Below are positions 42,120 to 50,882 of a DNA stretch of 64,000 nucleotides, piece by piece. Below the pieces are notes generated by a model. That model was not told the DNA's origin. It worked only from the letters and a program-made list of their open reading frames with translations, and ran no database searches. Origin of the DNA: CAYYYW01 sp964476245 (GTDB lineage Bacteria > Patescibacteriota > Microgenomatia > UBA1406 > HO2-37-13b); the NCBI GenBank assembly GCA_964476245.1, contig CAYYYW010000002.1, positions 26,413-90,412 of the forward strand. The letters are read 5' to 3'. Position 1 is the stretch's first letter. Every line of letters begins with the position of its first letter. Both the position numbers and the translations under genes were made by a program.

Positions 42120-42473
42120 ATGGAAACGTTTGACGTTTCTTTTAATAATAAAGGCAAATACTACGTTTATATCTTATTGTCTTTAAAAGATAACGGTTTA
42201 TATATTGGATTTACTTCTAACTTAAAAACAAGACTTACCCAGCATGCTAAGGGTCAAGCAACCGCAACCAGATTACGGATACCCTTCTTGCTGATTCACT
42301 ACGAATATTTTATCGATAAAGCCGACGCCAAAGCTCGAGAAGAATATTTAAAAAGTGGAGCCGGAAGAACACAACTAAAACAAATTCTTAAAAGAACTTT
42401 CGAAAAATATCTTAAAACTGCCTCTGGATTCGCCGCGTCAAACGCGGCTTCGCCTTTCGCAATAAACGCTTAA
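42120..42473 (+). CDS. GIY-YIG nuclease domain protein
   Basis: A 117-aa single-domain GIY-YIG protein. The motif appears as YYVYILLSLKDNGLYIGFTSN, with the Arg in LKTRLTQHAKG and the Glu in AREEYLKSGAG. Family members (UPF0213/YhbQ-like) bind or nick DNA of unclear role. Both ends are made of repeat DNA: the start lies in the palindrome GAAACGTTTGACGTTTC, and the C-terminal FAASNAASPFAINA comes from a repeat also found after ssrA. The conserved core would begin at about KYYVYIL. Confidence 0.8.
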   Translation: METFDVSFNNKGKYYVYILLSLKDNGLYIGFTSNLKTRLTQHAKGQATATRLRIPFLLIHYEYFIDKADAKAREEYLKSGAGRTQLKQILKRTFEKYLKTASGFAASNAASPFAINA

Positions 42474-42491
42474 TTTAAAATCCTTAACGAG

Positions 42492-42509
42492 GTCCCGATT
42501 CATCGGGAC
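42492..42509. repeat. Short palindrome GTCCCGATTCATCGGGAC
   Basis: An 18-base hairpin between the GIY-YIG and deformylase-like genes. It resembles the TCCCGACG/CGTCGGGA hairpin in the glmS ribozyme candidate. Confidence 0.55.
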
Positions 42510-42603
42510 GAAGTGGGAAGAAACAAACATTTGGTTTAAAATAAGAATATAAAAAGTTAATGTAAGTTTTATTTTTAGATAATTTTATGTTAAACTTTGA
42601 TTA

Positions 42604-43188
42604 ATGCGTTGTTCTAAAATACTTCAATTTGGTAATCCAAATTTAACTAAAGTCGCTTCCCCTTTGCAGGCGATAAAAATAAAAAACAAAGAAAATCAAA
42701 AAATTATCAACAATCTTATTAAGATTTTTAATGAAAAGACAATAACCAACATCACAGCTCCGCAGTTAGGTATATCAAGAAGAATAATCATAATCAGGTC
42801 AAAACTTTCAAAAAATGTTTTCAAAAACCAATACCGAAAAGAAAGAATACGTTTATTAACGATAGTTAATCCATGGATTATGGAAAAATCCGAAAACAAG
42901 GTGTACGGCTGGGAAAAATGCTGTTCCATAAATGAAAACAAGCTTTATGCCATCGTTCCAAGATATGAATGGATTAAAATTGGAGGGTTCAATAAAAAAG
43001 GTAAGAAAATTACCATTACTGCCAAAGGGTTTAAGGCCAGATTAATACAACATTCAATAGATCACCTCAATGGCCTATTTTTCTTCGAAAGAATGAACAA
43101 AAAAGGCTTAAAATTTCTCTCTTCCGATGAAGAATGGTATAAACATCAAAAAAAATTATTATTAAAGTTCAACGAATCTCTTTCGTAA
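42604..43188 (+). CDS. Peptide deformylase-like protein lacking the catalytic Glu
   Basis: A 194-aa member of the deformylase fold. The three family motifs are recognisable but altered: GxGLAAPQ is ITNITAPQ (residues 47-54), EGCLS is EKCCS (104-108) and HExDH is HSIDH (150-154). Metal ligands Cys106, His150 and His154 remain, but the catalytic Glu is Ser151. It is probably not an active deformylase of the usual kind. It stands alone on the plus strand. Confidence 0.7.
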   Translation: MRCSKILQFGNPNLTKVASPLQAIKIKNKENQKIINNLIKIFNEKTITNITAPQLGISRRIIIIRSKLSKNVFKNQYRKERIRLLTIVNPWIMEKSENKVYGWEKCCSINENKLYAIVPRYEWIKIGGFNKKGKKITITAKGFKARLIQHSIDHLNGLFFFERMNKKGLKFLSSDEEWYKHQKKLLLKFNESLS

Positions 43189-43287
43189 TATTTCTTGAAA
43201 TTTGCCGAACGATGCTGGTAAAATATCACAACCCTTGCTCACGTAAAGTTTGATTTTATAAGTTTTAATTGAGAGGAGGTGAAAAAA

Positions 43288-43497
43288 ATGCTAGATCAAC
43301 CCATCAATAATAGTGGTATTCCTGGGACTAATATTGGTCAAACTACGCCACCAGTACAAGATGCTCCGGTGCAAGATCCTAATGTAGAACCAACCGTTCC
43401 TCAAGCTCCAACTACGCCACCAATCACGACGCCACCAACGACGCCACCAACTGAGGAACAAAATCCACCAGGAGAAAATAATCCACCACAATCATAA
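43288..43497 (+). CDS. Proline/threonine-rich small protein with strong Shine-Dalgarno
   Basis: A 69-aa low-complexity protein (MLDQPINNSGIPGTN, then repeats of TTPP/PTTPP and PPGENNPP). The frame is open from a GTG at 43279, but AGGAGGTGA (43274-43282) is perfectly placed for the ATG at 43288. There is no membrane segment. A textbook terminator follows. The very strong ribosome site is unlike most genes here and implies high expression. Function unknown. Confidence 0.65.
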   Translation: MLDQPINNSGIPGTNIGQTTPPVQDAPVQDPNVEPTVPQAPTTPPITTPPTTPPTEEQNPPGENNPPQS

Positions 43498-43528
43498 AAG
43501 GGTTATAATCCTATGAACACATCATAAA

Positions 43529-43559
43529 AGCCCGTCTTTTAATAAGACGGGCTTTTTTT
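43529..43559 (+). terminator. Rho-independent terminator
   Basis: AGCCCGTCTT, a five-base loop, AAGACGGGCT, then a run of seven Ts. It closes the proline-rich protein gene. Confidence 0.9.
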
Positions 43560-43560
43560 A

Positions 43561-43679
43561 AGTGAAGCGCTCCCCGACCTTACAGTCGGGGCATCAACCA
43601 CTTCGGGCATTCAGAGTGCGAAACCCCGCACCGTCCCGCTCAGCGAGACTGGCGCTGGGGGAAATTGCAAAGATCCTGT
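43561..43679. repeat. Palindrome cluster between convergent genes
   Basis: AAGCGCTCCCCGA...TCGGGGCATC, followed by GTGCGAAACCCCGCAC-like and CCCGCTCAGCGAG arms. The GCGCTCCCCGA end is shared with 12800-12812. Confidence 0.6.
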
Positions 43680-44543
43680 CTACACACTTAAGGTCGAAAG
43701 AAGAATTACCCCAATTAATGTAGTAACAATTCCTATTATCTGTGTTTTTTTCAATGGTTCTTTAAAAATAAAATAAGCAAGCAAAACGAATAAGGTGGGA
43801 TTGGCACCGGCAATAGGCGCAACAACCGACGCCATTCCTTTACTTAAACCTAAATTATAGGCAAATTCCGCTGTTCTTACAAAAACAATTGATAGAACAA
43901 CAGGAATTAATGCATCCTGTCTTTTTGGTATATCTAGTTTGGTTTTGGTTATTTTGATATAAAGATAAACAAGAGGAAAAGATGAAAAAATAATCCAATT
44001 CGGGAGAAACCAGCCTATTTTATTTATAGGAATTTTAATAAGGGTTGAATAAATTCCCCAACACAACATCGTTATCAAAGCTAAAAAAACACCAGCGTTT
44101 AAAACTAATCTTCTTTTTTTTAATTGATTAATGTCTAATGTTGATAAAGTTAAACCGAAAAAAATAACAATAATGGCTAAAATTTGGTAAACCGTAATTT
44201 TTTCTTTTAGAAAAATAAGAGAAAGAACAACCGTGACGAATGGGAAAGAGGAACCAATGGTTCCCACTAAAGATGGGTTGCCTTTTTTCAAGGCTTCATA
44301 ATAGCATATAGCTCCAACTATCATAAAGAAGGCAATGATATAGCAAATTCCTACTAATTCAAGCGAGACATTATTAGTTTTAGATAAGGCCGACGGAGCA
44401 AAGAAAGACGTAATAATAAAAGCCAAAAAAAAGCCCCAGAAACTAAAGGATTTTGATTCAATTTTTCTGGCGGCAATGGCTTCAAAAGTTATTCCTATTC
44501 CCCAAGCAAAATAGGCGATAAGAGCATAAATTATCGCTTGCAT
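43680..44543 (-). CDS. EamA/DMT-family transporter
   Basis: A polytopic protein with two EamA repeats (about ten membrane helices). The frame opens at 44573, but MQAIIYALIAYFAWGIGITF is the natural N terminus (287 aa). Typical features are NPSLVGTIGSSFPFVTVVLS (residues ~85-104) and IAGANPTLFVLLAYFIFKEP near the C terminus. The substrate is unknown; family members export metabolites. Confidence 0.8.
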   Translation of the reverse strand: MQAIIYALIAYFAWGIGITFEAIAARKIESKSFSFWGFFLAFIITSFFAPSALSKTNNVSLELVGICYIIAFFMIVGAICYYEALKKGNPSLVGTIGSSFPFVTVVLSLIFLKEKITVYQILAIIVIFFGLTLSTLDINQLKKRRLVLNAGVFLALITMLCWGIYSTLIKIPINKIGWFLPNWIIFSSFPLVYLYIKITKTKLDIPKRQDALIPVVLSIVFVRTAEFAYNLGLSKGMASVVAPIAGANPTLFVLLAYFIFKEPLKKTQIIGIVTTLIGVILLSTLSV

Positions 44544-44751
44544 TAATGCAATTATATAAAAAACCACGGGCACAATGGCATAAATTAAAGCACGGCGATG
44601 TTTTGTCTATCACTTTTCACTTTATCCATAGTGCTGAACGGGGCTTCACAAAAGTTAAAAACTCCCTCAAGTTTTGCTTTTAGAAATAAAAGATTAATTC
44701 AATTTAGCTTGTTTCCGCATTCTAACAAGCCCAAGAGGCTATTCAGGTTGT

Positions 44752-45354
44752 TTATGTAGTTGGGATATCTTCCTTATTGAAAAATAGATCTATTTCTGCC
44801 TGTGTCATTATTTTAGTTTGTAGTAACTCTGTTTTTAACCTATCTATATCACTACTTTCACTTACATGAGGAACATACTTATAAGAAGATTCTTCATCTA
44901 ATTCTTCTGTATAAGTTTGTGGGGGAGCAAACGCTAGTCTATTTCCTTCCCTTCTAGGAAATATATCCATTATTATCATTTTACCTCTTCGTCGCCACTC
45001 AATAACCCCATTTGCGTAATATATTTCTTCGTCTTTTGTTAAGCTAGGCGTAGCATAAGAAGGATAGTCTTCGGGTCTTCCACTAAATGCTGGAGAACTT
45101 TCTTGAATGTTTAATTTTAGGTTGTCAACATAACCTCGGACTTCTGAATTTAAATTGCTGGGAGTTTTTGCCAAGACCTCATCGGGCAACGCTTGAGCAA
45201 CGCGCATTGATATCTCAATGCCAGCTTTTATCCGAGCTTCATCAAGCGGATTAAGCAATAATCCATAATGCCTTACTAAATTAATAGCATCGAATTGATT
45301 TCTTGCAATAATCCCCTCGGGGTGACTTAGGTCAAGTATTGGTTCAGGTGTCAT
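44752..45354 (-). CDS. Hypothetical protein, 200 aa
   Basis: A soluble, acidic protein with no recognised domain. It has LDLSHPEGIIARNQFDAINL at the N terminus, a central DYPSYATPSLTKDEEIYYAN followed by VIEWRRRGKMIIMDIFPRRE, and a Lys/Glu-rich C terminus. It lies in the accessory stretch, divergent from the protease gene. Confidence 0.55.
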   Translation of the reverse strand: MTPEPILDLSHPEGIIARNQFDAINLVRHYGLLLNPLDEARIKAGIEISMRVAQALPDEVLAKTPSNLNSEVRGYVDNLKLNIQESSPAFSGRPEDYPSYATPSLTKDEEIYYANGVIEWRRRGKMIIMDIFPRREGNRLAFAPPQTYTEELDEESSYKYVPHVSESSDIDRLKTELLQTKIMTQAEIDLFFNKEDIPTT

Positions 45355-45449
45355 AATTATTTAAATCTTTAAGGTAACACTAATTATATCATTTTTTAAC
45401 TTATTTAAATACTTAAAACTGTCAATAAATTTTTAAAAAACTCTAAACA

Positions 45450-45476
45450 CTCTATTTCACTCCAGAGGCGAAAAAA
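45450..45476. repeat. Flanking repeat, left copy
   Basis: CTCTATTTCACTCC-AGAGGCG-AAAAAA just before the protease gene. It is nearly identical to 46775-46801, just after it. Confidence 0.65.
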
Positions 45477-45557
45477 GATAACAATACAAATTTCAAAACA
45501 ATTAAAACTCTTATCTTGGAATAAAAAAGATAATATAATCAACTTAAATCCTACAAA

Positions 45558-46691
45558 ATGATTCTCAAACAAAAACATTCAATGAAAAAACAAAATAGTT
45601 TTACAAACAAGGTTTTATTAACAATGGTTTTAGTTGTACTTTTGTTATTTTTATATTTTTTATACGAAAAAAGTTCTGAAAACCAATACAACGCTTTATT
45701 AAAATCTATACAACCAACCACATCGATTGTGGAAGGCGATTACATTACCTCAAGATCCTCGTGCGATAAAGATGCAACTTTAAAAAAAGCTAAAACCTGT
45801 ACGTTCCGAATATTAAGAAACGACGGTGGACACGGAAGCGGATTTGTAATAAAAAATGGATATCTGATAACAAATAAACACGTAATTGAAGGAGCGTCAA
45901 AAATTACAGTTTGGATCGATGAAGAAAAAGAGATAAAAGTCTGGAATTATTCTCTGACATTGGATCTTGCCGTATTAAAACTTCCTGATTCGTCTAATGT
46001 CCCCACATGTCAGTGGTTTGATTCTAACCAACTTAACATTGCGGAGGAGCTCTATGCTTTTGGTTGGCCAAACGATCCAACTGGTGAATCTACCGTCACT
46101 AAGGGAATATACTCACGAACGAATCATTATGAAGACGGCACTGAAGATATTCAGACTGACGCAGCTATAAATCCTGGGAGTTCAGGAGGACCTTTAGTAA
46201 ACTACTGTGGGGTTGTGGGAATAAATACATTGAGAGCTGAATGGTCGAAAGATCAATCTCCACGAATTCTTGAAGGATTGGGTTTTGCCTTATCTTCTAA
46301 TTATATACATAAGGTTGTGGACGATTTGATTAATTCGGGTAATATGGCAAAAGGCATTCCAAAGGCACAAAGATATCAATCAAATAATACAGTTCCTAAT
46401 TATCCAAACAACAACGTATCTTACAGGCTTAATATAGATAATATCAAATCTTATTTAAGCGATATTTATAGAGTAAAATCATCGTGGGAACAGGCAAGAG
46501 GTTATATAAATGAAGAAAAATTGAACATGCTTATAGATTCTTTTAATAGACAAATAGATTTTTGCAATCATTTGATAAATAAACTATCAGACGGTAAGTC
46601 TGCTTCTGGTGATGATATAAGTTTGTGGAATGCAGTTATAAAAATGGGTGATGAATCAGCGGCTTTATCAAGAGAATTAAATAGAAGATAA
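45558..46691 (+). CDS. HtrA-like (S1C) serine protease, membrane-anchored
   Basis: A 377-aa protein. One N-terminal membrane helix (residues ~20-38, LLTMVLVVLLLFLYFLY) anchors a trypsin-like domain facing out. The triad is His in LITNKHVIEGAS, Asp in LTLDLAVLKLP and Ser in NPGSSGGPLV. No PDZ domain follows; instead there is a helical C-terminal region of ~120 aa. An alternative start is the Met at codon 9. Periplasmic quality control or defence proteolysis are both possible. The gene is bracketed by a direct repeat. Confidence 0.8.
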   Translation: MILKQKHSMKKQNSFTNKVLLTMVLVVLLLFLYFLYEKSSENQYNALLKSIQPTTSIVEGDYITSRSSCDKDATLKKAKTCTFRILRNDGGHGSGFVIKNGYLITNKHVIEGASKITVWIDEEKEIKVWNYSLTLDLAVLKLPDSSNVPTCQWFDSNQLNIAEELYAFGWPNDPTGESTVTKGIYSRTNHYEDGTEDIQTDAAINPGSSGGPLVNYCGVVGINTLRAEWSKDQSPRILEGLGFALSSNYIHKVVDDLINSGNMAKGIPKAQRYQSNNTVPNYPNNNVSYRLNIDNIKSYLSDIYRVKSSWEQARGYINEEKLNMLIDSFNRQIDFCNHLINKLSDGKSASGDDISLWNAVIKMGDESAALSRELNRR

Positions 46692-46774
46692 ATTAATATT
46701 TTTAATATCTTCAGCCTCCGAGGTTGATTTATTCAATAAAATTTGCTTCTAATCGTTTTTACCGCCTTGCGATG

Positions 46775-46801
46775 CTCTATTTCACTCCGCAGGTGAAAAA
46801 A
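46775..46801. repeat. Flanking repeat, middle copy
   Basis: CTCTATTTCACTCC-GCAGGTG-AAAAAA between the protease and DUF262 genes. It is a direct repeat of 45450-45476. Confidence 0.65.
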
Positions 46802-46922
46802 TTAGAGTATTAATCTAGATTTTACAGCGCCCTTTTTAACACCAGAGGTTAAAGAGGTTAACCAGTAATGTCTATAATATTCCAGTAAGTAATATTTCTT
46901 GTTATAATTCAAATACTTATCT

Positions 46923-48410
46923 ATGAAAATGGAGACAAGAAACAAATCTCTAGACAAGCTCTATAAAAGAAGAGCACGAATTGATATTCCTGAATATCAA
47001 AGAGGTAAGGTATGGTCATTACAGAAAAAGCAGTTGTTTGTTGACACTATCCTTAAGGGATGGAAAATCCCCAAACTATATTTTAGGCTTGTAGATGCCG
47101 ATGAACAATCGTTTGAGTGCGTCGACGGACAGCAAAGATTAAACGCTGTATTTGAGTTTTATGATAATAAACTAGTTCTTCCCGATGAAGCAGTTAAAAA
47201 ATATAACGGGAAGACTTATAGTACATTAAGGCCAGAATTTTCAGATAAATTTGATGACTATGAGTTCCAAATTGATGAAATCGAAGATGCGACCGATGAA
47301 GAGCTGGAAGTATTATTTTTAAGATTACAACTTGGGACACCATTAAATACAGCAGAAAAACTTAATGCTATCGGTGGAAATCTACGGGATTATATTAAGG
47401 AGTTATCAAAGAGTGACTTTTTTCAGAAAGCTATAAGCGTTAGAGATACTAGATACGCTCATTTTGTTATCTGTTCTAAATTTTTTTATCTCGTCATACA
47501 TCAAATTCCTTCTCAGCTAAGACAAAGTGAATTAGAAAGAATGCTTAAAGATAATAAAAATTTTAGTAAAAAATCACCCGTTGCTAGTAAAGTTAAAAAA
47601 ATTCTTGATTTGCTCTATAACATATTTAAAAATCATCCGAAAGTCTTAAGAAACAGAGCCAATATACTATCAGTATTTTATCTTCTCTATCAATTTAAAA
47701 ATATTGACTCAATTAGCAAAAATATTGAAAATATCAAGGACTATTTCTTGTCATTTTTTTATTTATTACAAAAGGAGGTTGAAAAAGGTTCAAAGGCAAC
47801 AAACAGAAATTTATTAAATTATCAAGATGCCATCTCTAGAAACACCGATAGCAAAGAAGCTATAACGACTCGAAATGATATATTAACAAAGTATTTAAGT
47901 ATTATTAATCCTTCGCTTAATGTTTTTATAAGGCGCACTCATAGTCAACTAAATGACTCATTACAAAAAGAGGCAAAAGAAATATTTAATTTAATCGTCG
48001 AAGTTAATAAATCACATCTATATAATAATGGCGAAGAAAAAATAAAGCTTACAAGTAAAAATGTTAAAATCGAAGAAAAACTTGGTATTCCGATACATAA
48101 TGAAACTAGTTTTGGCGAACTTATAGATTTTATCTATAAGCTACTTTATGAGGGGTCGGGTAATGGAATTAGATTAAAAAATTCAAATCACGATATAATT
48201 AATGATATTAAATATTTTAGGCTTGATTTAAGACATGATTGGGGGCATGGAAAGACTTCTGATGTTAAATATAAAGCAAAAAAAATATCTGCAACTTACT
48301 ACAAATATACGAGAAAAAGATCACTAAACCTACTTGATAGAGACGATCTTACTAATCTTCAATTAAATATATATAAAAAAATAATCGATTTTTTAAAACA
48401 AGAAATTTAA
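46923..48410 (+). CDS. DUF262 (ParB/GmrS-like) protein
   Basis: A 495-aa protein. The N-terminal DUF262 domain shows IDIPEYQRGKVWSLQKKQLF, the nucleotide-binding ECVDGQQRLNAVFEF (DGQQR motif) and LRLQLGTPLNTAEKLNA. DUF262 occurs in GmrSD-type modification-dependent nucleases and related anti-phage proteins. The C-terminal half is helical, with RLDLRHDWGHGKTSD near the end; no HNH motif is obvious. It is probably a defence or stress gene, but this is inference. Codon use is more AT-rich than that of its neighbours. Confidence 0.75.
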   Translation: MKMETRNKSLDKLYKRRARIDIPEYQRGKVWSLQKKQLFVDTILKGWKIPKLYFRLVDADEQSFECVDGQQRLNAVFEFYDNKLVLPDEAVKKYNGKTYSTLRPEFSDKFDDYEFQIDEIEDATDEELEVLFLRLQLGTPLNTAEKLNAIGGNLRDYIKELSKSDFFQKAISVRDTRYAHFVICSKFFYLVIHQIPSQLRQSELERMLKDNKNFSKKSPVASKVKKILDLLYNIFKNHPKVLRNRANILSVFYLLYQFKNIDSISKNIENIKDYFLSFFYLLQKEVEKGSKATNRNLLNYQDAISRNTDSKEAITTRNDILTKYLSIINPSLNVFIRRTHSQLNDSLQKEAKEIFNLIVEVNKSHLYNNGEEKIKLTSKNVKIEEKLGIPIHNETSFGELIDFIYKLLYEGSGNGIRLKNSNHDIINDIKYFRLDLRHDWGHGKTSDVKYKAKKISATYYKYTRKRSLNLLDRDDLTNLQLNIYKKIIDFLKQEI

Positions 48411-48441
48411 TATTTTTAATCTTGTTATTTTATTAATTTAA

Positions 48442-48463
48442 CGCCCCCGGAGCGAAATAGAAG
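48442..48463. repeat. Flanking repeat, right copy (inverted)
   Basis: CGCCCCCGGAGCGAAATAGAAG, which read on the minus strand is CTTCTATTTCGCTCC-GGGGGCG, related to the copies at 45450 and 46775. Confidence 0.45.
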
Positions 48464-48747
48464 ATTACAGCCTTCCACAAAAAATTTAAAACGATTTAAG
48501 GTAATTGAAGTACGTAAGTCCCAATCAATGGTATTGAGCCGAGTTAGACTCGAACACCTAAAATATCTATTTCTATTATGAAAGACGCACAACAGCAGAG
48601 CACTACAGCTTCAGCTGCGGATATCTCTCTATAATTCTTATAGTAACTAATGTTTTTGACTTGCTTAAAATTTTGAGCCTACATGCTTCGATTATTTAAA
48701 TAATCGAAACAAATATAATATTAACTACAAATAAAACATGCTGGGGC
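48464..48747. other. Spacer with a tRNA-like remnant
   Basis: No gene was seen. A minus-strand stretch at about 48530-48622 has a TTCGAGT loop and a TTCATAA loop in tRNA-like order, but the stems pair poorly. Confidence 0.3.
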
Positions 48748-48840
48748 TCATCCATTTTCCTCATCTTTTTGACCAAGCCACTTGATTAAATAACCAATAA
48801 ATACGACGAGAGCAATTAATAAGACTATTGGTAAAATCAT
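48748..48840 (-). CDS. Tiny single-TM protein (30 aa)
   Basis: MILPIVLLIALVVFIGYLIK followed by WLGQKDEENG: one membrane helix with a short charged tail. It lies 17 bases beyond the NUDIX gene on the same strand. No clear ribosome site is seen, so it is tentative. Confidence 0.35.
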   Translation of the reverse strand: MILPIVLLIALVVFIGYLIKWLGQKDEENG

Positions 48841-48857
48841 AACTATATATTAATAAA

Positions 48858-49391
48858 CTAACATATCTTTCCTAATTTTCTCACAATAGTATTGTAATTG
48901 ACTGTTTTCATCAATCGCAGTCCCTTCTCTAACGAAAACCAACCGGCCTGATAAAATTCTTTTTTATCATAAATAAAATTAATTTTCTCTGTATAAACCA
49001 AATACCAGAGGTCGTAATGAATTTTACAAAGCCTGTTGGGTTTGTTAATTGTTATTCTCGATAAATCAAACAGTTCTATTCTCTCTTTATTTAACTTATA
49101 TGATAATTCTTCCAAAAATTCTCTTTTAACTGTCTCTAAAGGAAACTCTCCTTTTTCAATATGCCCTCCTGGCGGAATCCAGTCGTCCGCTTTAATGTGA
49201 TGTCCTAAGAAAACTGAGTTGGTTTTTTTATTAATTGGTAAAAAGAACACACAAAAATGGTCGGCTGGGTTTTCGTCTTTAACTATTTTTAAATCTAGCT
49301 CTAGTCGCTTAAAAAACTTCTCAATTGTTTTTTTATCAACGTGATTCCGACTACTTAGTTTATTTAGTTCTTTTTTTAAATAGTTAATCAT
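48858..49391 (-). CDS. NUDIX hydrolase
   Basis: A 177-aa protein. The NUDIX box is GGHIEKGEFPLETVKREFLE followed by EL, with the substrate loop DDWIPP before it. It hydrolyses a nucleoside diphosphate derivative that cannot be specified. Its start overlaps the RNase HII stop by 4 bases, so the two are translated together. Confidence 0.85.
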   Translation of the reverse strand: MINYLKKELNKLSSRNHVDKKTIEKFFKRLELDLKIVKDENPADHFCVFFLPINKKTNSVFLGHHIKADDWIPPGGHIEKGEFPLETVKREFLEELSYKLNKERIELFDLSRITINKPNRLCKIHYDLWYLVYTEKINFIYDKKEFYQAGWFSLEKGLRLMKTVNYNTIVRKLGKIC

Positions 49392-50056
49392 GTTTTTAAA
49401 ATGTTTTTAACAAAATGAGGGCGGTGGTGTTTGGTTACTCCATACTTTTTAATCGTCTTCCTGTGCTCTAAGGTTCCATAACCTTTATTGTTCGTCCATT
49501 TATATAAAGGATGTTGCTCCGATAATTTTACCATTAGTTTGTCCCTTTCCACCTTCGCAATAATTGAGGCGGCGGCAATGGAAAATGAAATTGCATCTCC
49601 ATGAACAATAGGTTTTTGATGGTGTATGCCTATGTTTCTAAGATGGGGAATATAAAAATAATCAGAGAGAACAAAAAGCCTCGGTTGGCCATTAAATTTC
49701 TCGATGATCTTAATTTTTACCTGTTTGATTGCCTGCCGCATGGCCTTAATTGAGGCTTTAGTAATCCCAATTTTGTTTATTTCATTAACTCCGACCCTAC
49801 CAAAACCGCAGGTAAGACAATTTTTTTTAATCCATCGGTAGGCAACAAATCTTTGATCTGGGGTTAATTTTTTTGAATCGGCGATTTTTATCTTTTGAGA
49901 GTTGGCTTTTTTAATAAAGTTCTTATCGTTGGAAAAAAGACAGGCGGCTGCCATTACCGGCCCGGCTAAAGATCCCCGCCCCGCTTCGTCAACCCCAATA
50001 ACTAAAAATCCCTTTCTCCAAAGACTTTTTTCATGTTTTAAATGCGGCAATTTCAT
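49388..50056 (-). CDS. rnhB: Ribonuclease HII
   Basis: A 222-aa enzyme removing RNA from RNA-DNA hybrids. The signature GVDEAGRGSLAGPVMAAA carries the first acidic pair; the others are in IADSKKLTPDQR and VLSDYFYIP, with IAKVERDKLM following. Length is normal. It is divergent from the ABC permease genes. Confidence 0.95.
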   Translation of the reverse strand: MKLPHLKHEKSLWRKGFLVIGVDEAGRGSLAGPVMAAACLFSNDKNFIKKANSQKIKIADSKKLTPDQRFVAYRWIKKNCLTCGFGRVGVNEINKIGITKASIKAMRQAIKQVKIKIIEKFNGQPRLFVLSDYFYIPHLRNIGIHHQKPIVHGDAISFSIAAASIIAKVERDKLMVKLSEQHPLYKWTNNKGYGTLEHRKTIKKYGVTKHHRPHFVKNILKT

Positions 50057-50088
50057 AACCAGTATTATAGTTAAAGTATAATTACCCT

Positions 50089-50880
50089 ATGCGAAAATAC
50101 CTTGAGGTTTTTAGAACTACCCTTAGCCAATATTTTGCTTATCGACTGAATTTTATCCTTTGGCGTTTTCGCATGGTTTTGAATTTATTTATTATTTATT
50201 TTTTATGGCAATCGGTTTTTGAAGGAAAAAGCAGTCTTTTTGGTTATTCAAAAACTCAGATGCTCTCTTATATCCTTTTGTCTTCTTTAATCTCTAATTT
50301 TGTCTTGGCAACAAGAACCGTTGATATTGCCGGCGAAATTATCTCCGGCAACATTATTAATTATATTTTAAAACCGATTTCATTCTTTAAATATTATTTC
50401 GCCCGTGATTTAACCGATAAAATTTTAAACATTTTCTTTGCCGTCGTAGAAATTTCCTTAATTATAATTCTGTTTAAACCGCCAGTTTATTTACAAAATA
50501 ATTTTTTTATATATATCCCTTTTGTAATTTTTATTTTTTTAGGAACATTAATTTCTTTTTTTATTAGCCTTAATCTTTCCTTTATCGGATTTTGGAGCAA
50601 TGAGGTTTGGGCGCCAAGATTTATTTATTTTATTCTCGTTTTTTTTCTCTCCGGAACTTATTTCCCTCTGGACATCTTACCAAAACCCATTTATTATTTT
50701 CTTCTTTTAACGCCTTTTCCCTATTTTTATTATCTGCCGACAAAAATTTATCTTCGGGGAATAAATTACAATTTATTTTTTGAAATTGTTGTTTGTTCTG
50801 TTTGGGTTTATTTAAGCTATTATTTGGCCAAATTTTTCTGGCGCAAAGGACTTAAAAGCTATAGTTTTTTTGGCCGATAA
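50089..50880 (+). CDS. ABC-2 type permease (COG4587-like)
   Basis: A 263-aa protein with six membrane helices. The N-terminal LSQYFAYRLNFILWRFRMV and the central GNIINYILKPISFFKYYFAR are typical of one subunit of the three-gene exporter whose ATPase resembles 13506-14483. The next gene starts 2 bases after its stop. No ATPase gene is adjacent. Confidence 0.8.
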   Translation: MRKYLEVFRTTLSQYFAYRLNFILWRFRMVLNLFIIYFLWQSVFEGKSSLFGYSKTQMLSYILLSSLISNFVLATRTVDIAGEIISGNIINYILKPISFFKYYFARDLTDKILNIFFAVVEISLIIILFKPPVYLQNNFFIYIPFVIFIFLGTLISFFISLNLSFIGFWSNEVWAPRFIYFILVFFLSGTYFPLDILPKPIYYFLLLTPFPYFYYLPTKIYLRGINYNLFFEIVVCSVWVYLSYYLAKFFWRKGLKSYSFFGR

Positions 50881-50882
50881 CC

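Noticed and set aside
43279..43287. GTG start for the proline-rich protein
   Set aside because: The GTG is part of the Shine-Dalgarno sequence serving the ATG at 43288.
48530..48622. tRNA with CAU-like loop on the minus strand
   Set aside because: Anticodon and D stems pair poorly and the T stem only forms with wobble; at best a remnant.
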